From Bacillaceae bacterium IKA-2 (lineage in GTDB: Bacteria; Bacillota; Bacilli; Bacillales; Anaerobacillaceae), in contig CP134492.1 of NCBI GenBank assembly GCA_031761875.1, positions 496,001-560,000 on the forward strand: DNA of 64,000 nucleotides, in the 5' to 3' direction. Shown here in pieces: positions 35,999 through 44,518 of this stretch. The position numbers and the translations under genes were made by a program. The notes under the pieces were generated by a model that saw only the letters and a program-made list of their open reading frames with translations, was not told the DNA's origin and ran no database searches. Position 1 is the stretch's first letter. Each line of letters starts with the position of its first letter.

Positions 35999-36967
35999 AT
36001 GAATAAAACTAGGATAGTCATCTTTTTTGCGTTACTATTTAGTTTTACTTTTTCTACTGTTTTTGGAGAAGGGAATAACTACGATACTGATATGCCTATT
36101 GGAAATGTTGAGGATGTAGGAGTGCCGGAGCCAGAGCCAGAGCCAAAGGAACCGTCCGAACCTAAAGAAGACACAACAAAACCTAAGGAAGACACAACAA
36201 AACCCAAAGAAGAAACAACGAATCCGAAGGAAGATACAACACAACCTAAAGAAGACACTACAAAACCTAAGGAAGAAACAAAAACAACAAAGCCAAAGGA
36301 AGAAACAGTACCAAGGGTACCGTCCAGACCAAAGGAAGAAACACAACCAAATTCACCGGCAATCACCAGGCCGACTGTAGAAGATGTTTCAGAAGTGAGT
36401 GATCAAATTAATAGTCCTATTGAGGAATTAGAGCAGAATGAAGAAACTGAAGAAGCTGAAGAAGCTCATCTAAATGAAAGTATTATTGAAGTTTTAGTTT
36501 TATCTTTTGAAAACAACGCTCAAGATTACAAAAAAATTGATAAGTATATTTTGGTTAATATCTTATCTATTTTCCTTTATGACAAGCCGCAGGAAGATGT
36601 GCTATCAACTTTTTCAGACACTCCATTCCTCGACCTTGTGAGAAGACTTTCCGACGATCAAACAGAAGAATTAAAAAAAATTATGATAAACCAAGAATTT
36701 GAAGTCTATTTAGAGTATGAATTACTAGTAAGTAAAATCGATGAATTGTTACTTCTACGAGAAGAGCAAACGCCTATCATCGCACAAGCTGAGGATCGCG
36801 TGGTAGAAGAGGATTCGGAAGATGCTTTGGTAGACTCTCTAGAACAAGTAAAGGAAATTGTAACAGTTGAGACTCAACCGAAGATAGGTCTATTTTCATC
36901 AATAGGTAATGGGTTTTCTGATTTTTTTAAGCGGATCGGTACGTTATTCTCATTGAACAAATCTTAA
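35999..36967 (+). CDS. Secreted Lys/Pro/Thr-rich repeat protein
   Basis: 322 residues. Signal peptide ending near 'TVFGEGNN' (about 24), then a repeat region (about 45-110) of seven-residue units such as KPKEDTT, KPKEETT and NPKEDTT, then an acidic helical part with coiled-coil character and a hydrophobic-basic end 'GLFSSIGNGFSDFFKRIGTL'. The repeat region resembles wall-spanning linkers. No domain recognised. GGTG lies upstream of the ATG. Same strand as the SGNH gene, 121 bp downstream, so the two may be expressed together. Confidence 0.7.
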   Translation: MNKTRIVIFFALLFSFTFSTVFGEGNNYDTDMPIGNVEDVGVPEPEPEPKEPSEPKEDTTKPKEDTTKPKEETTNPKEDTTQPKEDTTKPKEETKTTKPKEETVPRVPSRPKEETQPNSPAITRPTVEDVSEVSDQINSPIEELEQNEETEEAEEAHLNESIIEVLVLSFENNAQDYKKIDKYILVNILSIFLYDKPQEDVLSTFSDTPFLDLVRRLSDDQTEELKKIMINQEFEVYLEYELLVSKIDELLLLREEQTPIIAQAEDRVVEEDSEDALVDSLEQVKEIVTVETQPKIGLFSSIGNGFSDFFKRIGTLFSLNKS

Positions 36968-37006
36968 CTATGTACATAATTCAAACTAGTAAAAGGGGAT
37001 CGTTAA

Positions 37007-37231
37007 ATGCTTGGCATACTACTTGGAAAAAATAGAAGTAAAAACGCTAACTACGCTATATGTCCTAACTGTGAAAAGAAAATATCAATTAAATTATGGG
37101 ATGAACAAACAAGGGCATTTCTAGGTGCAAATATACCTAGTATTGTGAACGGCGGAAATACGAAAATCCCATACCAATGCCCGGAATGCTATTCTGGCTA
37201 TTTGTCTAAACATATTAAATTTGTCGATTAA
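37007..37231 (+). CDS. Small zinc-ribbon-like protein
   Basis: 74 residues with two CxxC pairs: 'AICPNCEKKI' and 'YQCPECYSGY'. The spacing (about 33 residues) fits a zinc ribbon. No other domain. AGGGGATC precedes the ATG. Nucleic-acid binding is a guess. A REP-like repeat begins right after the stop. Confidence 0.65.
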   Translation: MLGILLGKNRSKNANYAICPNCEKKISIKLWDEQTRAFLGANIPSIVNGGNTKIPYQCPECYSGYLSKHIKFVD

Positions 37232-37235
37232 GAAG

Positions 37236-37385
37236 ATTCAGGGAGATTCAGGGACAGGCACCTTTTCCTACCGAAAAAGAGAATCAGGGACAGGTACCTT
37301 TTACCACCAAATTTTTACAATTAGGATCTTGAGATAAGGTAGGTTCTATTTCTCTTATCAAATTTAATAGACCAGGTCACTTGGT
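37236..37385 (+). repeat. REP-like repeat A, copy 4, with a tandem head
   Basis: The head GATTCAGGGACAGGCACCTT appears twice with a variant (CAGGGACAGGTACCTTTTAC) 42 bp apart, then TTTTTACAATTAGGATCTTG, GATAAGGTAGG and AGACCAGGTCACTTGGTC. Confidence 0.8.
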
Positions 37386-37429
37386 CAAGCCCCCAATAAG
37401 TAGACACTATAAAATACGACATTAAACTG

Positions 37430-37741
37430 CTATTTGATCATTTGAGTAGTAATTTTGGGGAGCAACGAATCTTGGTTATACTGGATTCGTTTTTTTGTTG
37501 TTTCGTGACATGTTGGTGTGAACTGTAGCTGTTGACGTAACTTATAGTACTCAAAGGATCTGTAGACACTTCTTTGATCGCTGTGAATCTGACCGATTTC
37601 TAGTGACTTCAACTTTCTTTTTTTACGAGCAGCTTCCATTGTAGCTTTAATTATCTGCTGATTTGGGCTGGAGCTATGCCTTACCAAGTTAAAAGATAGA
37701 GGCAAAAAACTTCTATCTTTCAACGTTAATAACAATATCAA
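37430..37741 (-). pseudogene. IS3-family transposase fragment
   Basis: The minus-strand frame includes 'GQIHSDQRSVYRSFEYYKL', the region around the second Asp of an IS3-type integrase core, then 'RIQYNQDSLLPKIT', resembling the C-terminal YN..R...L...TP. The N-terminal half and first Asp are missing. It is not the same as the intact IS3 at 30028. AAGTAGACACTATAAA just beyond (about 37401) recurs at 44199 and may be an IS end. Confidence 0.6.
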
Positions 37742-37756
37742 AATAGTTGTTTGCTC

Positions 37757-38578
37757 TTAAGCTCGTGTCATACAGTCGATCCACTCAGTGATTCTATTTA
37801 CCTGCGTTAGTTGTTTATGCTGAGTCTGTTGGGGATGGTCAGAGATATATACTGCATGAATTCCTAGTAATAATGCAGGCGCAATTTCATTGATAAAATT
37901 GTCACCAACAGAAACTGTCTCTTCTGGACCGACGTCGTACTCCTTCATTATGAATTCAAAGAATTCCTTTGTTCTAGTCGGTTTTTGAGCAGAGGTAAAA
38001 ACTTGATGGAATACACCATTTAAATCCAACTCACTTAATAGTCGTCCTACATCTTCTTTATCACTATTAGTTAGTAATACAATCTGAGATTTTTCTTTTA
38101 GTTCTCGTAAAAAACTAGCTAGTCCTGCTATTTTTTCTAATTGAAATTGATCTGTCACCATATACTCCTTCGTTTGCAAATATCTTGGATAACAATCCTT
38201 CACTCCATAATGACTTGCACAAACAAACGGCAACCACCAACCATCTCCAATAGCGATTAAGTCCTTGGAATCGAATTCAACTTGTCGATCTCCATACTGT
38301 AATTCCGTATCTTCGATAGAGTTACCCTCCCAGTCTTCTGCTTTTACAACAGTTAATGTCATCGGATCGATTGTTAATACAGCATCGTTTTTCGTATCAT
38401 ATGCCTTTCCAATCGAAACTGGATGATTGCCAGCTTTCATGTTTTCATAGTCATCCGAATAAGCTTCGCGATCCGATACTGAAACATCTAATTTTAATTT
38501 TTCAGCATAGTAATCAAAATGGTCTGTTCCTTCGTAAAGCGTTCCATCTAAATCAAAAATATATAATTTTGCAGTCAC
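37757..38578 (-). CDS. HAD-family hydrolase
   Basis: 273 residues. Motif I 'IFDLDGTLYEG' (8-18), motif II 'IVLLTNSDKEDV', motif III Lys in 'SAQKPTRTKEF', motif IV 'VSVGDNFINEIAPALLLGI'. A cap-like insertion (about 30-145) with Trp/Asp-rich sequence sits between motifs I and II. Probable phosphatase on a small phosphorylated metabolite. GTG start with AAGGGTG upstream. Isolated gene between IS debris and repeats; substrate unknown. Confidence 0.87.
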   Translation of the reverse strand: MTAKLYIFDLDGTLYEGTDHFDYYAEKLKLDVSVSDREAYSDDYENMKAGNHPVSIGKAYDTKNDAVLTIDPMTLTVVKAEDWEGNSIEDTELQYGDRQVEFDSKDLIAIGDGWWLPFVCASHYGVKDCYPRYLQTKEYMVTDQFQLEKIAGLASFLRELKEKSQIVLLTNSDKEDVGRLLSELDLNGVFHQVFTSAQKPTRTKEFFEFIMKEYDVGPEETVSVGDNFINEIAPALLLGIHAVYISDHPQQTQHKQLTQVNRITEWIDCMTRA

Positions 38579-38672
38579 TTAGATCACACCCTTTTGAGTA
38601 ATACAATGATTGAGGTTGTACAATTGTTTTTATTGTTTGTCAATTGCCAAATATTATTAGTGAGATCCAGGT

Positions 38673-38716
38673 GAGATTCAGGGACAGGCACCTTTTACCA
38701 CCATATTTTTACAATT
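38673..38716 (+). repeat. REP-like repeat A, copy 5 (head only)
   Basis: GAGATTCAGGGACAGGCACC and ACCATATTTTTACAATTGAA, cut off where repeat B begins at 38725. Confidence 0.8.
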
Positions 38717-38724
38717 GAAATAAT

Positions 38725-38850
38725 TGGTGTCAGACACCGTAGCGTATAGATTGTGAATACTAGGTCTTGATGTTATCGTATTGGCGACTAAAATTCACAT
38801 AGTGTCTGGCACCAAAAGACGATTGAAGTAATCTTCAATCGTCTTTTTTG
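38725..38850 (+). repeat. Repeat B, copy 1, with terminator-like hairpin
   Basis: Begins TGGTGTCAGACACC (38725-38738), ends TGTCTGGCACCA (38803-38814); the ends are inverted repeats of each other. It is followed by GACGATTGAAG ... CTTCAATCGTC and TTTTTT, a good terminator. Copies 2 and 3 at 50341 and 51607 keep the same order. Confidence 0.85.
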
Positions 38851-38900
38851 GGTATCCAATTTTAATAATTCATTAATTTCTCTTTCAAATACCCGAACAG

Positions 38901-39029
38901 TCATTTTGCTCGATCGTCATTTGCGATATCATGAACACCGCTATGTTTTTGACCACAATTGGGACAAGGGAATTTAGCGCCCTGTTGGATGTTCAAAAAG
39001 ATATGGAGTTGTCCTGAATTCCCGCCCAA
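38901..39029 (-). pseudogene. ISL3-family transposase N-terminal fragment
   Basis: The minus-strand frame reads NSGQLHIFLNIQQGAKFPCP then NCGQKHSGVHDIANDD and a TGA. The 'FPCPNCG...VHD' zinc-ribbon start is characteristic of ISL3-type transposases. Only about 40 residues remain. Confidence 0.6.
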
Positions 39030-39154
39030 TTTATAGTCGTCACCGTATCATGGATCTTGGGTATTTAATGCCTTTGAAATAGGGTATATTATTTCTCGGA
39101 ATCTTGCATTCTTATACACTGGAAAGAATGCAAGATTCCGTGCCACTAGGATCC

Positions 39155-39232
39155 TGCTTCTAGTTGAATTAAAACCTCTTCAACTAGATGTAGATTGATG
39201 TGGCTAGTTTTTGGTAGTATGAAACTCATTCA
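39155..39232. repeat. Palindromic element D, copy 2 (right half)
   Basis: CTAGTTGAATTAAAACCTC, then TCAACTAGATGTAGATTGAT, GTGGCTAGTTTTTGG and TATGAAACTCATTCACT: the inner hairpin and right outer end of element D. The left outer end is missing. Confidence 0.75.
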
Positions 39233-39518
39233 CTAGTGATCTTTTTATAGATTTTTTATCTAGGATGGTCAGGTCTTTCAATCTCTAAACAAATACTATT
39301 TAGCGACGGAGCGCTTTTATACCAATCGAAACGACATATGTCCTCAACATATTATTCTAGGATATTACTATCCAAAAATATTTAACTACTGACAGGTAAA
39401 CTAACGAAAAAATGAATATTTACACTTTCTTCACTGTAGCTTTACGTTGTATTTACATTCTTACTGTACAGTTAAACAAGTAAGAATAATGTCGATTATT
39501 CTAAAAGGAGGAAGTCAA

Positions 39519-40496
39519 ATGTATAGTAAACTTTTAAAAACATTCATTTTATTACTTATCATTTCTGTGTTTTTAGTTGCATGTGGGGGAAATAACACTC
39601 CTGAACCAGCTCAGTCTACACCTGCTAATGCGCCAGAAAGCACTACGGAAACGTCAGAGTCACCAGAGGTAGAAGAAACATCAACAGAAAGTAGTGGTAT
39701 TGACCGTTCAGAATGGCCAGAGAAGGTTCGATTTGCAGTTGATGGAATTGACGGTTTAGAAGAATTACAACGTCGTTATGATGTTTTTCAAGAGGTTATT
39801 ACCGATTTAATGGGAGTTGAGTTTGAATTATTTCCACTTGCAAACCGAACGGTTGTTGTCACAGCAATGGAATTTGATCAAATTGATGTTGGGCTAATCG
39901 GTCCAGCAGAATATGTCCAAATGAAGGGGGCAGTTCCTGGAATAGATATTTCTGCTGCACTGCAACGTGATAAGTATCATGCTGCTTTTATTGTTCCAGA
40001 AGATAGTGATTTGCAAACACTTGATGATTTAAAAGGAAAAAAACTTTCTCTGAAAGAAGTAGGTTCAGGCTCGGGTCATATTGCACCGGCATCAATGTTA
40101 ATTGAAGCTGGATTTGATCTTGATCGGGATCTTGAGATTAATTTTCTAGGTGCTGCAGCTATTGAAGCTTTGAGGTCTGGGGAAGTGGACGCTATGGCTG
40201 ATGGTATTCGTGTCTACGATAAGATGTTAGAGGAAGATGGGGAAGGTGTATGGAGGTTGTTATTAGAAGGTCCGCCATTGCCGCAGGACCCATTTGTTGT
40301 TGGGCCTAAATTGCCGGAGAGCTTTAAAAATGAATTTAAACGCGTACTTATTGAGCATCAAGATGAAATTTTAGCAGCTATTTTGATGAGTGAGGAAAAT
40401 GCTAAATTTATTAATGCTGAAATTATAACTATAACGGACAGTGGCTTTGATTTAATGAGAGAAACGTATGCAATTCTAGGAATTGAATTGAACTGA
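39519..40496 (+). CDS. phnD: Phosphonate/phosphite-type ABC transporter substrate-binding lipoprotein
   Basis: 325 residues. Lipobox 'VFLVACGG' (Cys near 22), a Ser/Thr/Pro/Glu-rich linker, then a PhnD-like domain: 'RFAVDGIDGLEELQRRYDVF', 'VGLIGPAEYVQMKGA' and 'LKEVGSGSGHIAPASMLIEA'. It captures phosphonate, phosphite or a related oxyanion. ATG 39519 with AAGGAGG 7 bp upstream. phnC follows after a hairpin, so it is made in excess of the membrane parts. Confidence 0.87.
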   Translation: MYSKLLKTFILLLIISVFLVACGGNNTPEPAQSTPANAPESTTETSESPEVEETSTESSGIDRSEWPEKVRFAVDGIDGLEELQRRYDVFQEVITDLMGVEFELFPLANRTVVVTAMEFDQIDVGLIGPAEYVQMKGAVPGIDISAALQRDKYHAAFIVPEDSDLQTLDDLKGKKLSLKEVGSGSGHIAPASMLIEAGFDLDRDLEINFLGAAAIEALRSGEVDAMADGIRVYDKMLEEDGEGVWRLLLEGPPLPQDPFVVGPKLPESFKNEFKRVLIEHQDEILAAILMSEENAKFINAEIITITDSGFDLMRETYAILGIELN

Positions 40497-40556
40497 AGTA
40501 AATAAAAAGTAGTGTAATTAATTTTATGATGCTGATATAGCACCGCAAAGATCGTG

Positions 40557-40600
40557 CATCTAGTTGAATTAAAGTATTCTCAACTAGATGTACCATCTTT
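40557..40600 (+). terminator. Hairpin from element D between phnD and phnC
   Basis: CATCTAGTTGA (40558-40568) and TCAACTAGATG (40580-40590) form a perfect 11-bp stem followed by TACCATCTTTTTT. It matches the inner hairpin of palindrome D. Likely partial terminator or mRNA stabiliser for the binding-protein transcript. Confidence 0.7.
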
Positions 40601-40652
40601 TTTACTATTAAAGAATTGATTAAATTTCAAGAAAATCTTGGAGGAATATAAA

Positions 40653-41474
40653 ATGACATCACTCGAAGTAAAAAATCTATCTAAAATATTTCCAGATGGT
40701 ACTAAGGCTCTTGATAACGTCAATTTTTCAATAAGTCCTGGTGAAGCCGTTGTTTTGTTAGGGCATAACGGCTCTGGTAAATCAACTCTATTTAATTGTA
40801 TAGCAGGTTTTGAAAACCCATCTCTAGGGCAAGTGATGGTAGGAGATATTGATATAACTCAATTAAACTATCAACAATTACGCCCAATACGTAGGCGAGT
40901 CGGGAAGGTTTTTCAGCACTTTCATCTTGTCAATAACCTAAATGTTCTTCAGAATGTACTTTTTGGAGCGTTAGGACGTACAACTTTTTCTTTTCAAACA
41001 TTTGCTCCTATCGCTTCCAAACAGCTTCGGGATCGTGCCATGAACTGCCTTGAACGAGTCGGTTTAAGTGATTTTGCCAAGCGTAGAGCGGATCAGCTTT
41101 CAGGTGGACAGCAACAAAGAGTTGCTATTGCGAGAATGCTCTTGCAGGAACCAGAAATTGTTTTAGCAGATGAACCGATTGCGAGTCTTGACCCAGCAGC
41201 GGGGCGAGAAGTGATGGACTTATTGTGGAAAATTGTGAAAGAAGAGAATCTTACAGTAGTTTGTGTCCTTCATCAAATGAATATCGCTAAAGAATATGGT
41301 AAGCGAATTATTGCATTGAAGAAAGGGAAGCTCGTTTTAGATAATGATATTTCAACTATTAGTGAGCGATCTCTTGAGGGATTGTATAAGCAAGAAAATA
41401 ATGACATATCATTAATGCAGGTCGGGCAAGGTGGTGACGTAGAAAATGAAAAATCCATCAAATCAAATGTCTGA
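40653..41474 (+). CDS. phnC: Phosphonate-type ABC transporter ATP-binding protein
   Basis: 273 residues. Walker A 'LLGHNGSGKSTLF', Q-loop 'GKVFQHFHLV', signature 'QLSGGQQQRVAIARMLLQEP', Walker B 'IVLADEPIASLDP', switch His 'VCVLHQMN'. Energises uptake through the next gene's permease. ATG 40653 with GGAGG upstream; a TTG 15 bp earlier overlaps the ribosome binding site. It overlaps phnE by 29 bp. Confidence 0.93.
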   Translation: MTSLEVKNLSKIFPDGTKALDNVNFSISPGEAVVLLGHNGSGKSTLFNCIAGFENPSLGQVMVGDIDITQLNYQQLRPIRRRVGKVFQHFHLVNNLNVLQNVLFGALGRTTFSFQTFAPIASKQLRDRAMNCLERVGLSDFAKRRADQLSGGQQQRVAIARMLLQEPEIVLADEPIASLDPAAGREVMDLLWKIVKEENLTVVCVLHQMNIAKEYGKRIIALKKGKLVLDNDISTISERSLEGLYKQENNDISLMQVGQGGDVENEKSIKSNV

Positions 41475-42270
41475 TGAAAATAGATGGAAAGAAAAAATGC
41501 CGCCTAGGTTGGAGCGTCCTTCATTATTTACATGGATCATTCTCTTAATTTTTATCGGATTTATTATCTCGGGTTTGCAAAATGCTGATATTACTGTTGA
41601 GCGCCTTTCGAGAGGTATTTTGAATATTGGTGGTTTCTTAGACAAAGCATTTCCACCAGATACGGCTAGAGTTATTCCGTTACTCTCTCGTATTCGAGAA
41701 ACATTTGAAATGGCGCTCATTGGCACATTTGTCGGTGTAATGTTAAGTATCCCTATTGCATTGCTTGCTTCTAGAAATACAAGTCCCTATTTTATTGTAA
41801 GGAGTTTTACTAAGGGTATAGTCACTACGTTAAGGACGATTCCAGATTTAATTTGGGCGCTCATTTTTGTAATTTCTGTTGGATTAGGTCCCCTAGCTGG
41901 AATCCTGACCATCATCGTTGATACAATTGGTTTTTGTGGTAGGTTTTTTTCTGAACGAATCGAAGAGGTAGATGCTGGTCCACCACGGGCATTAGAGTCA
42001 ACTGGTGCGAGCCGCCTAGGAGTTATCTTTGGTTCTATTATCCCGATTTGTCTACCTTCATTTGTTGGAACTAGTTTATTTGCTGTTGAAAAAGCTGTTC
42101 GTTCCGCTGTTATACTTGGTTTAGTTGGGGCAGGCGGGATTGGTATTGAGTTAAGCACTTCAATGTCATTAAGAAGGTTTGATGAAGCTTTAATGATTAT
42201 TATTTTAATTCTTGTGATTGTACTCGTTGTTGAGCAAGTATCTTCAGTGATTAGAAAGAAGTTTATTTAG
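41446..42270 (+). CDS. phnE: Phosphonate-type ABC transporter permease
   Basis: 274 residues, about six membrane segments, with the BPD permease EAA-like loop 'STGASRLGVIFGSIIPIC' followed by 'LPSFVGTSLFAVEKAVRSAV'. Forms the channel with phnC and phnD. The first ATG at 41446 overlaps phnC; an in-frame ATG at 41467 is an alternative. No phosphonate-degrading gene is seen here, so phosphite, phosphate or intact phosphonate transport are all open. Confidence 0.9.
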   Translation: MKNPSNQMSDENRWKEKMPPRLERPSLFTWIILLIFIGFIISGLQNADITVERLSRGILNIGGFLDKAFPPDTARVIPLLSRIRETFEMALIGTFVGVMLSIPIALLASRNTSPYFIVRSFTKGIVTTLRTIPDLIWALIFVISVGLGPLAGILTIIVDTIGFCGRFFSERIEEVDAGPPRALESTGASRLGVIFGSIIPICLPSFVGTSLFAVEKAVRSAVILGLVGAGGIGIELSTSMSLRRFDEALMIIILILVIVLVVEQVSSVIRKKFI

Positions 42271-42272
42271 GA

Positions 42273-42410
42273 GAGATTCGGGGACAGGCACCTTTTCCCA
42301 CCATATTTTTACAATCGTATCTTGAGATAAGGTAGGATGCATTTCACTTATCAAATTTAAAAGACCGTGTCACTGGAGTCCCGAAAATTTAAGAAGTTTG
42401 CTAGATTTTC
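42273..42410 (+). repeat. REP-like repeat A, copy 6 (long form)
   Basis: AGATTCGGGGACAGGCACCT begins three bases after the phnE stop, then ACCATATTTTTACAATCGTA, GATAAGGTAGGATGCATTTC and AGACCGTGTCACTGGAGTCC. Confidence 0.85.
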
Positions 42411-42413
42411 GGT

Positions 42414-42526
42414 GGGTAATCTTCCTTTTTTACATGGATCATTTCAAAATCGGCTGTTATATCAATTTAATTAACGTATTAACATCCCTAGCATAAGAGG
42501 GATGTTATTTTGTCTGCAAAAGTGAT
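42414..42526 (+). repeat. comM leader copy without gene
   Basis: AATCTTCCTTTTTTACATGG through AGAGGGATGTTATTTTGTCT and GCAAAAGTGATTAATC: the leader, TTG start and first four codons of comM, then divergence. AACATCCCT/AGGGATGTT now forms a hairpin. Confidence 0.75.
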
Positions 42527-42663
42527 TAATCAATATTTAGAGGGTCTTTCTTTTTAGCTAAATAAATATTATCGGCGCGAAGCAAATAACTTTACATTGG
42601 TATAAAATCATTATATATTTATTATGCAAAGCTTATACAAAAAAATCAAGAGGAGGTTTTACG

Positions 42664-43299
42664 ATGAGTAAAACAAAAGTATTTATTGTATCGTTAGTGA
42701 TGATGTTGTTAATGCCTATGAGTTGGGTATTAGCGGATAACCATGAAGGAGTCGACGTCGTTGATACAGCAATTGCTGCTGATGATTTCGAAACTTTAGT
42801 GGCTGCAGTTCAAGCTGCTGATTTAGTAGACGCACTAAAAGGTGAAGGTCCATTCACAGTATTTGCTCCTACGGATGAGGCATTTGCTAACTTGTTAAGT
42901 GAATTAGGAGTTACAGCTGAGGAGTTACTAGAAAGTGAAGATTTAGCTGACATTCTTTTGTATCATGTTGTAGAAGGAAAAGTAATGTCTACGGATCTAG
43001 TAGATGGAATGGAAGCTACTACATTAAATGGAGAAAAAGTAACAATCTCATTAGACCCAGTGCAAGTGAATAGTGCTAATGTAGTTACTGCAGATATTGA
43101 GGCTTCCAATGGAGTCATTCACGTAATTGATGCAGTATTGCTTCCTTCAGGAGAAGAAGCACCAGCTGAAGAAGCAGCAGAAACACCAGCAATTCCACAA
43201 ACTGGTGATAGCTCAATACTTATGTATGTTCTTTTAGCTTTAATAGCTGGTTCGGCCATAGTATTCTTTGTAAGAAAGCAAAAAGTATCTAACGTATAA
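42664..43299 (+). CDS. Sortase-anchored fasciclin-domain surface protein
   Basis: 211 residues. Signal peptide (about 1-24, '[10 protein letters not shown]'), one fasciclin domain (about 30-155: '[20 protein letters not shown]', '[17 protein letters not shown]', '[13 protein letters not shown]'), a Glu/Ala linker and a sorting signal 'IPQTGD' followed by a hydrophobic segment and basic tail 'FFVRKQK'. Fasciclin domains mediate adhesion. AGGAGG precedes the ATG. A class B-type sortase gene follows, most likely its anchoring enzyme. Confidence 0.9.
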   Translation: MSKTKVFIVSLVMMLLMPMSWVLADNHEGVDVVDTAIAADDFETLVAAVQAADLVDALKGEGPFTVFAPTDEAFANLLSELGVTAEELLESEDLADILLYHVVEGKVMSTDLVDGMEATTLNGEKVTISLDPVQVNSANVVTADIEASNGVIHVIDAVLLPSGEEAPAEEAAETPAIPQTGDSSILMYVLLALIAGSAIVFFVRKQKVSNV

Positions 43300-43303
43300 T
43301 AGT

Positions 43304-43340
43304 AGAAAGGGGGAGCATCTTATGATCTCCCTTTTCTTTT
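43304..43340 (+). terminator. Terminator after the fasciclin gene
   Basis: AAAGGGGGAG ... CTCCCTTTTCTTTT, with GCAT/ATGA adding to the stem. It lies between the fasciclin and sortase genes, so sortase is probably made from read-through or its own start. Confidence 0.65.
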
Positions 43341-43376
43341 ATCATCAAGTCTCTAAGGATAGATAGGTGTTTTTCT

Positions 43377-44126
43377 ATGATGCGTAACAGGCTGTTAATA
43401 TTGATTTTCTCAATTGTGATACTCTTTTCTCTTCTAAAAATTGGTGAATCCTTTTACGAGAGTTACCAAAACAAACGAATGTATACTTCGCTTCAAAATA
43501 CTTTTATAATGGCTCCTACACCTGAAATAATAAAGGAAACGACAGATTCAAATGATCGTCATGTAAAGCGTATTGGAGAAAAATTTCTACCATTAGTAGA
43601 AATCAACGATGAGACGGTAGGATGGGTTACACTTTCTAACTCCTCCATTGATTACCCAATCGTACAAACAAGTGATAACGAGTTTTATTTGGACCATAGT
43701 TTTGAACGAAATAAATCTAAATCAGGATCGATATTCATGGATTTTCGAAATGATCAGGACTTGTTCAACCGCCATTCGATACTATATGGACATCATATGA
43801 GGGATGGGTCTATGTTTAGTGATCTATTGAAATATCAAGATGAAAATCACTTTATAGAAAATCAGTATATTACGTTGCAGACTTTAAATGAAGACACGAA
43901 ATGGGAAATCTTCTCTGCCTATGTAACGGATACAGACTTTTATTATATTATTACCGATTTTGGGACAGATGATGAGTATGTTGAATTTCTTCAGGAGATC
44001 CAATCAAAATCTACTTATGAAAGTGAAATGACATTAACAGAGAAAGATCGCATTTTAACTTTATCAACATGTGCTTATGATTTTGATGACGCACGTTTTG
44101 TCGTTCATGCGCGAAGAATTCAATGA
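43377..44126 (+). CDS. srtB: Class B-type sortase
   Basis: 249 residues. N-terminal membrane anchor (about 5-22), then the sortase domain: 'VGWVTLSNSSIDYPIVQTSD', 'FLDHSFERNKSKSGSIFMD'-like lead into 'SILYGHHMRDGSMFSDLLKY' (catalytic His), 'LTLSTCAYDFDDARFVVHAR' with catalytic Cys and Arg. TLSTC plus the longer helix insertion points to class B. It joins surface proteins to peptidoglycan; the adjacent fasciclin protein with IPQTG is the likely substrate. Confidence 0.92.
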   Translation: MMRNRLLILIFSIVILFSLLKIGESFYESYQNKRMYTSLQNTFIMAPTPEIIKETTDSNDRHVKRIGEKFLPLVEINDETVGWVTLSNSSIDYPIVQTSDNEFYLDHSFERNKSKSGSIFMDFRNDQDLFNRHSILYGHHMRDGSMFSDLLKYQDENHFIENQYITLQTLNEDTKWEIFSAYVTDTDFYYIITDFGTDDEYVEFLQEIQSKSTYESEMTLTEKDRILTLSTCAYDFDDARFVVHARRIQ

Positions 44127-44129
44127 CAA

Positions 44130-44262
44130 CCGGGGACAGGCACCTTTTCCCAAAAGTGAGTGGGAAGATCTAGTCACAGTGCGTTGCGAACCGCAAAGTA
44201 GACACTATAAATTCGGAATTTAGTTAGAAACCCAGGGCGAATCAAGCCTTGGGTTTTCTTTT
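44130..44262 (+). repeat. REP-like repeat A copy 7, IS-end scrap and a terminator
   Basis: CGGGGACAGGCACCTTTTCC (44131-44150) starts five bases after the sortase stop. AAGTAGACACTATAAA at 44199 matches 37401. Then AACCCAGGGC ... GCCTTGGGTTTTC with T-rich tail (44228-44260) is a terminator-like hairpin. Confidence 0.7.
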
Positions 44263-44474
44263 TTCTCATCACGTTTTGTTGGCTCAGACTACTGATTGCC
44301 AGTTAAGGAAAGCACTTGATAGTCATTCTGTAGGCTGAGAATGCGTGTTTACGATGAGAAGGATAAAGAATAAGTCACTGAATCTGAATACCCGCTCGTT
44401 GGAAACCTCCATGTTGAAGATGGCAACGTCGAAGGCTTTAGCCGAATCTACAACACATTACTGCAAATTGGGGC

Positions 44475-44518
44475 GCCCTGTGACATGGGACAAGGGGGCA
44501 TGTCCCATGTCACAGGGC
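44475..44518. repeat. Perfect 18-bp hairpin in mosaic region
   Basis: GCCCTGTGACATGGGACA (44475-44492) and TGTCCCATGTCACAGGGC (44501-44518) pair without mismatch around an 8-base G-rich loop. GC-rich against an AT-rich background. It contains TGGGACA, the inverse of the repeat A core. Confidence 0.85.

Noticed and set aside
36035-36366. Two minus-strand open frames rich in Cys/Phe or Ser/Gly/Val
   Set aside because: Low-complexity antisense shadows of the Lys/Pro/Thr repeat of the real plus-strand gene.
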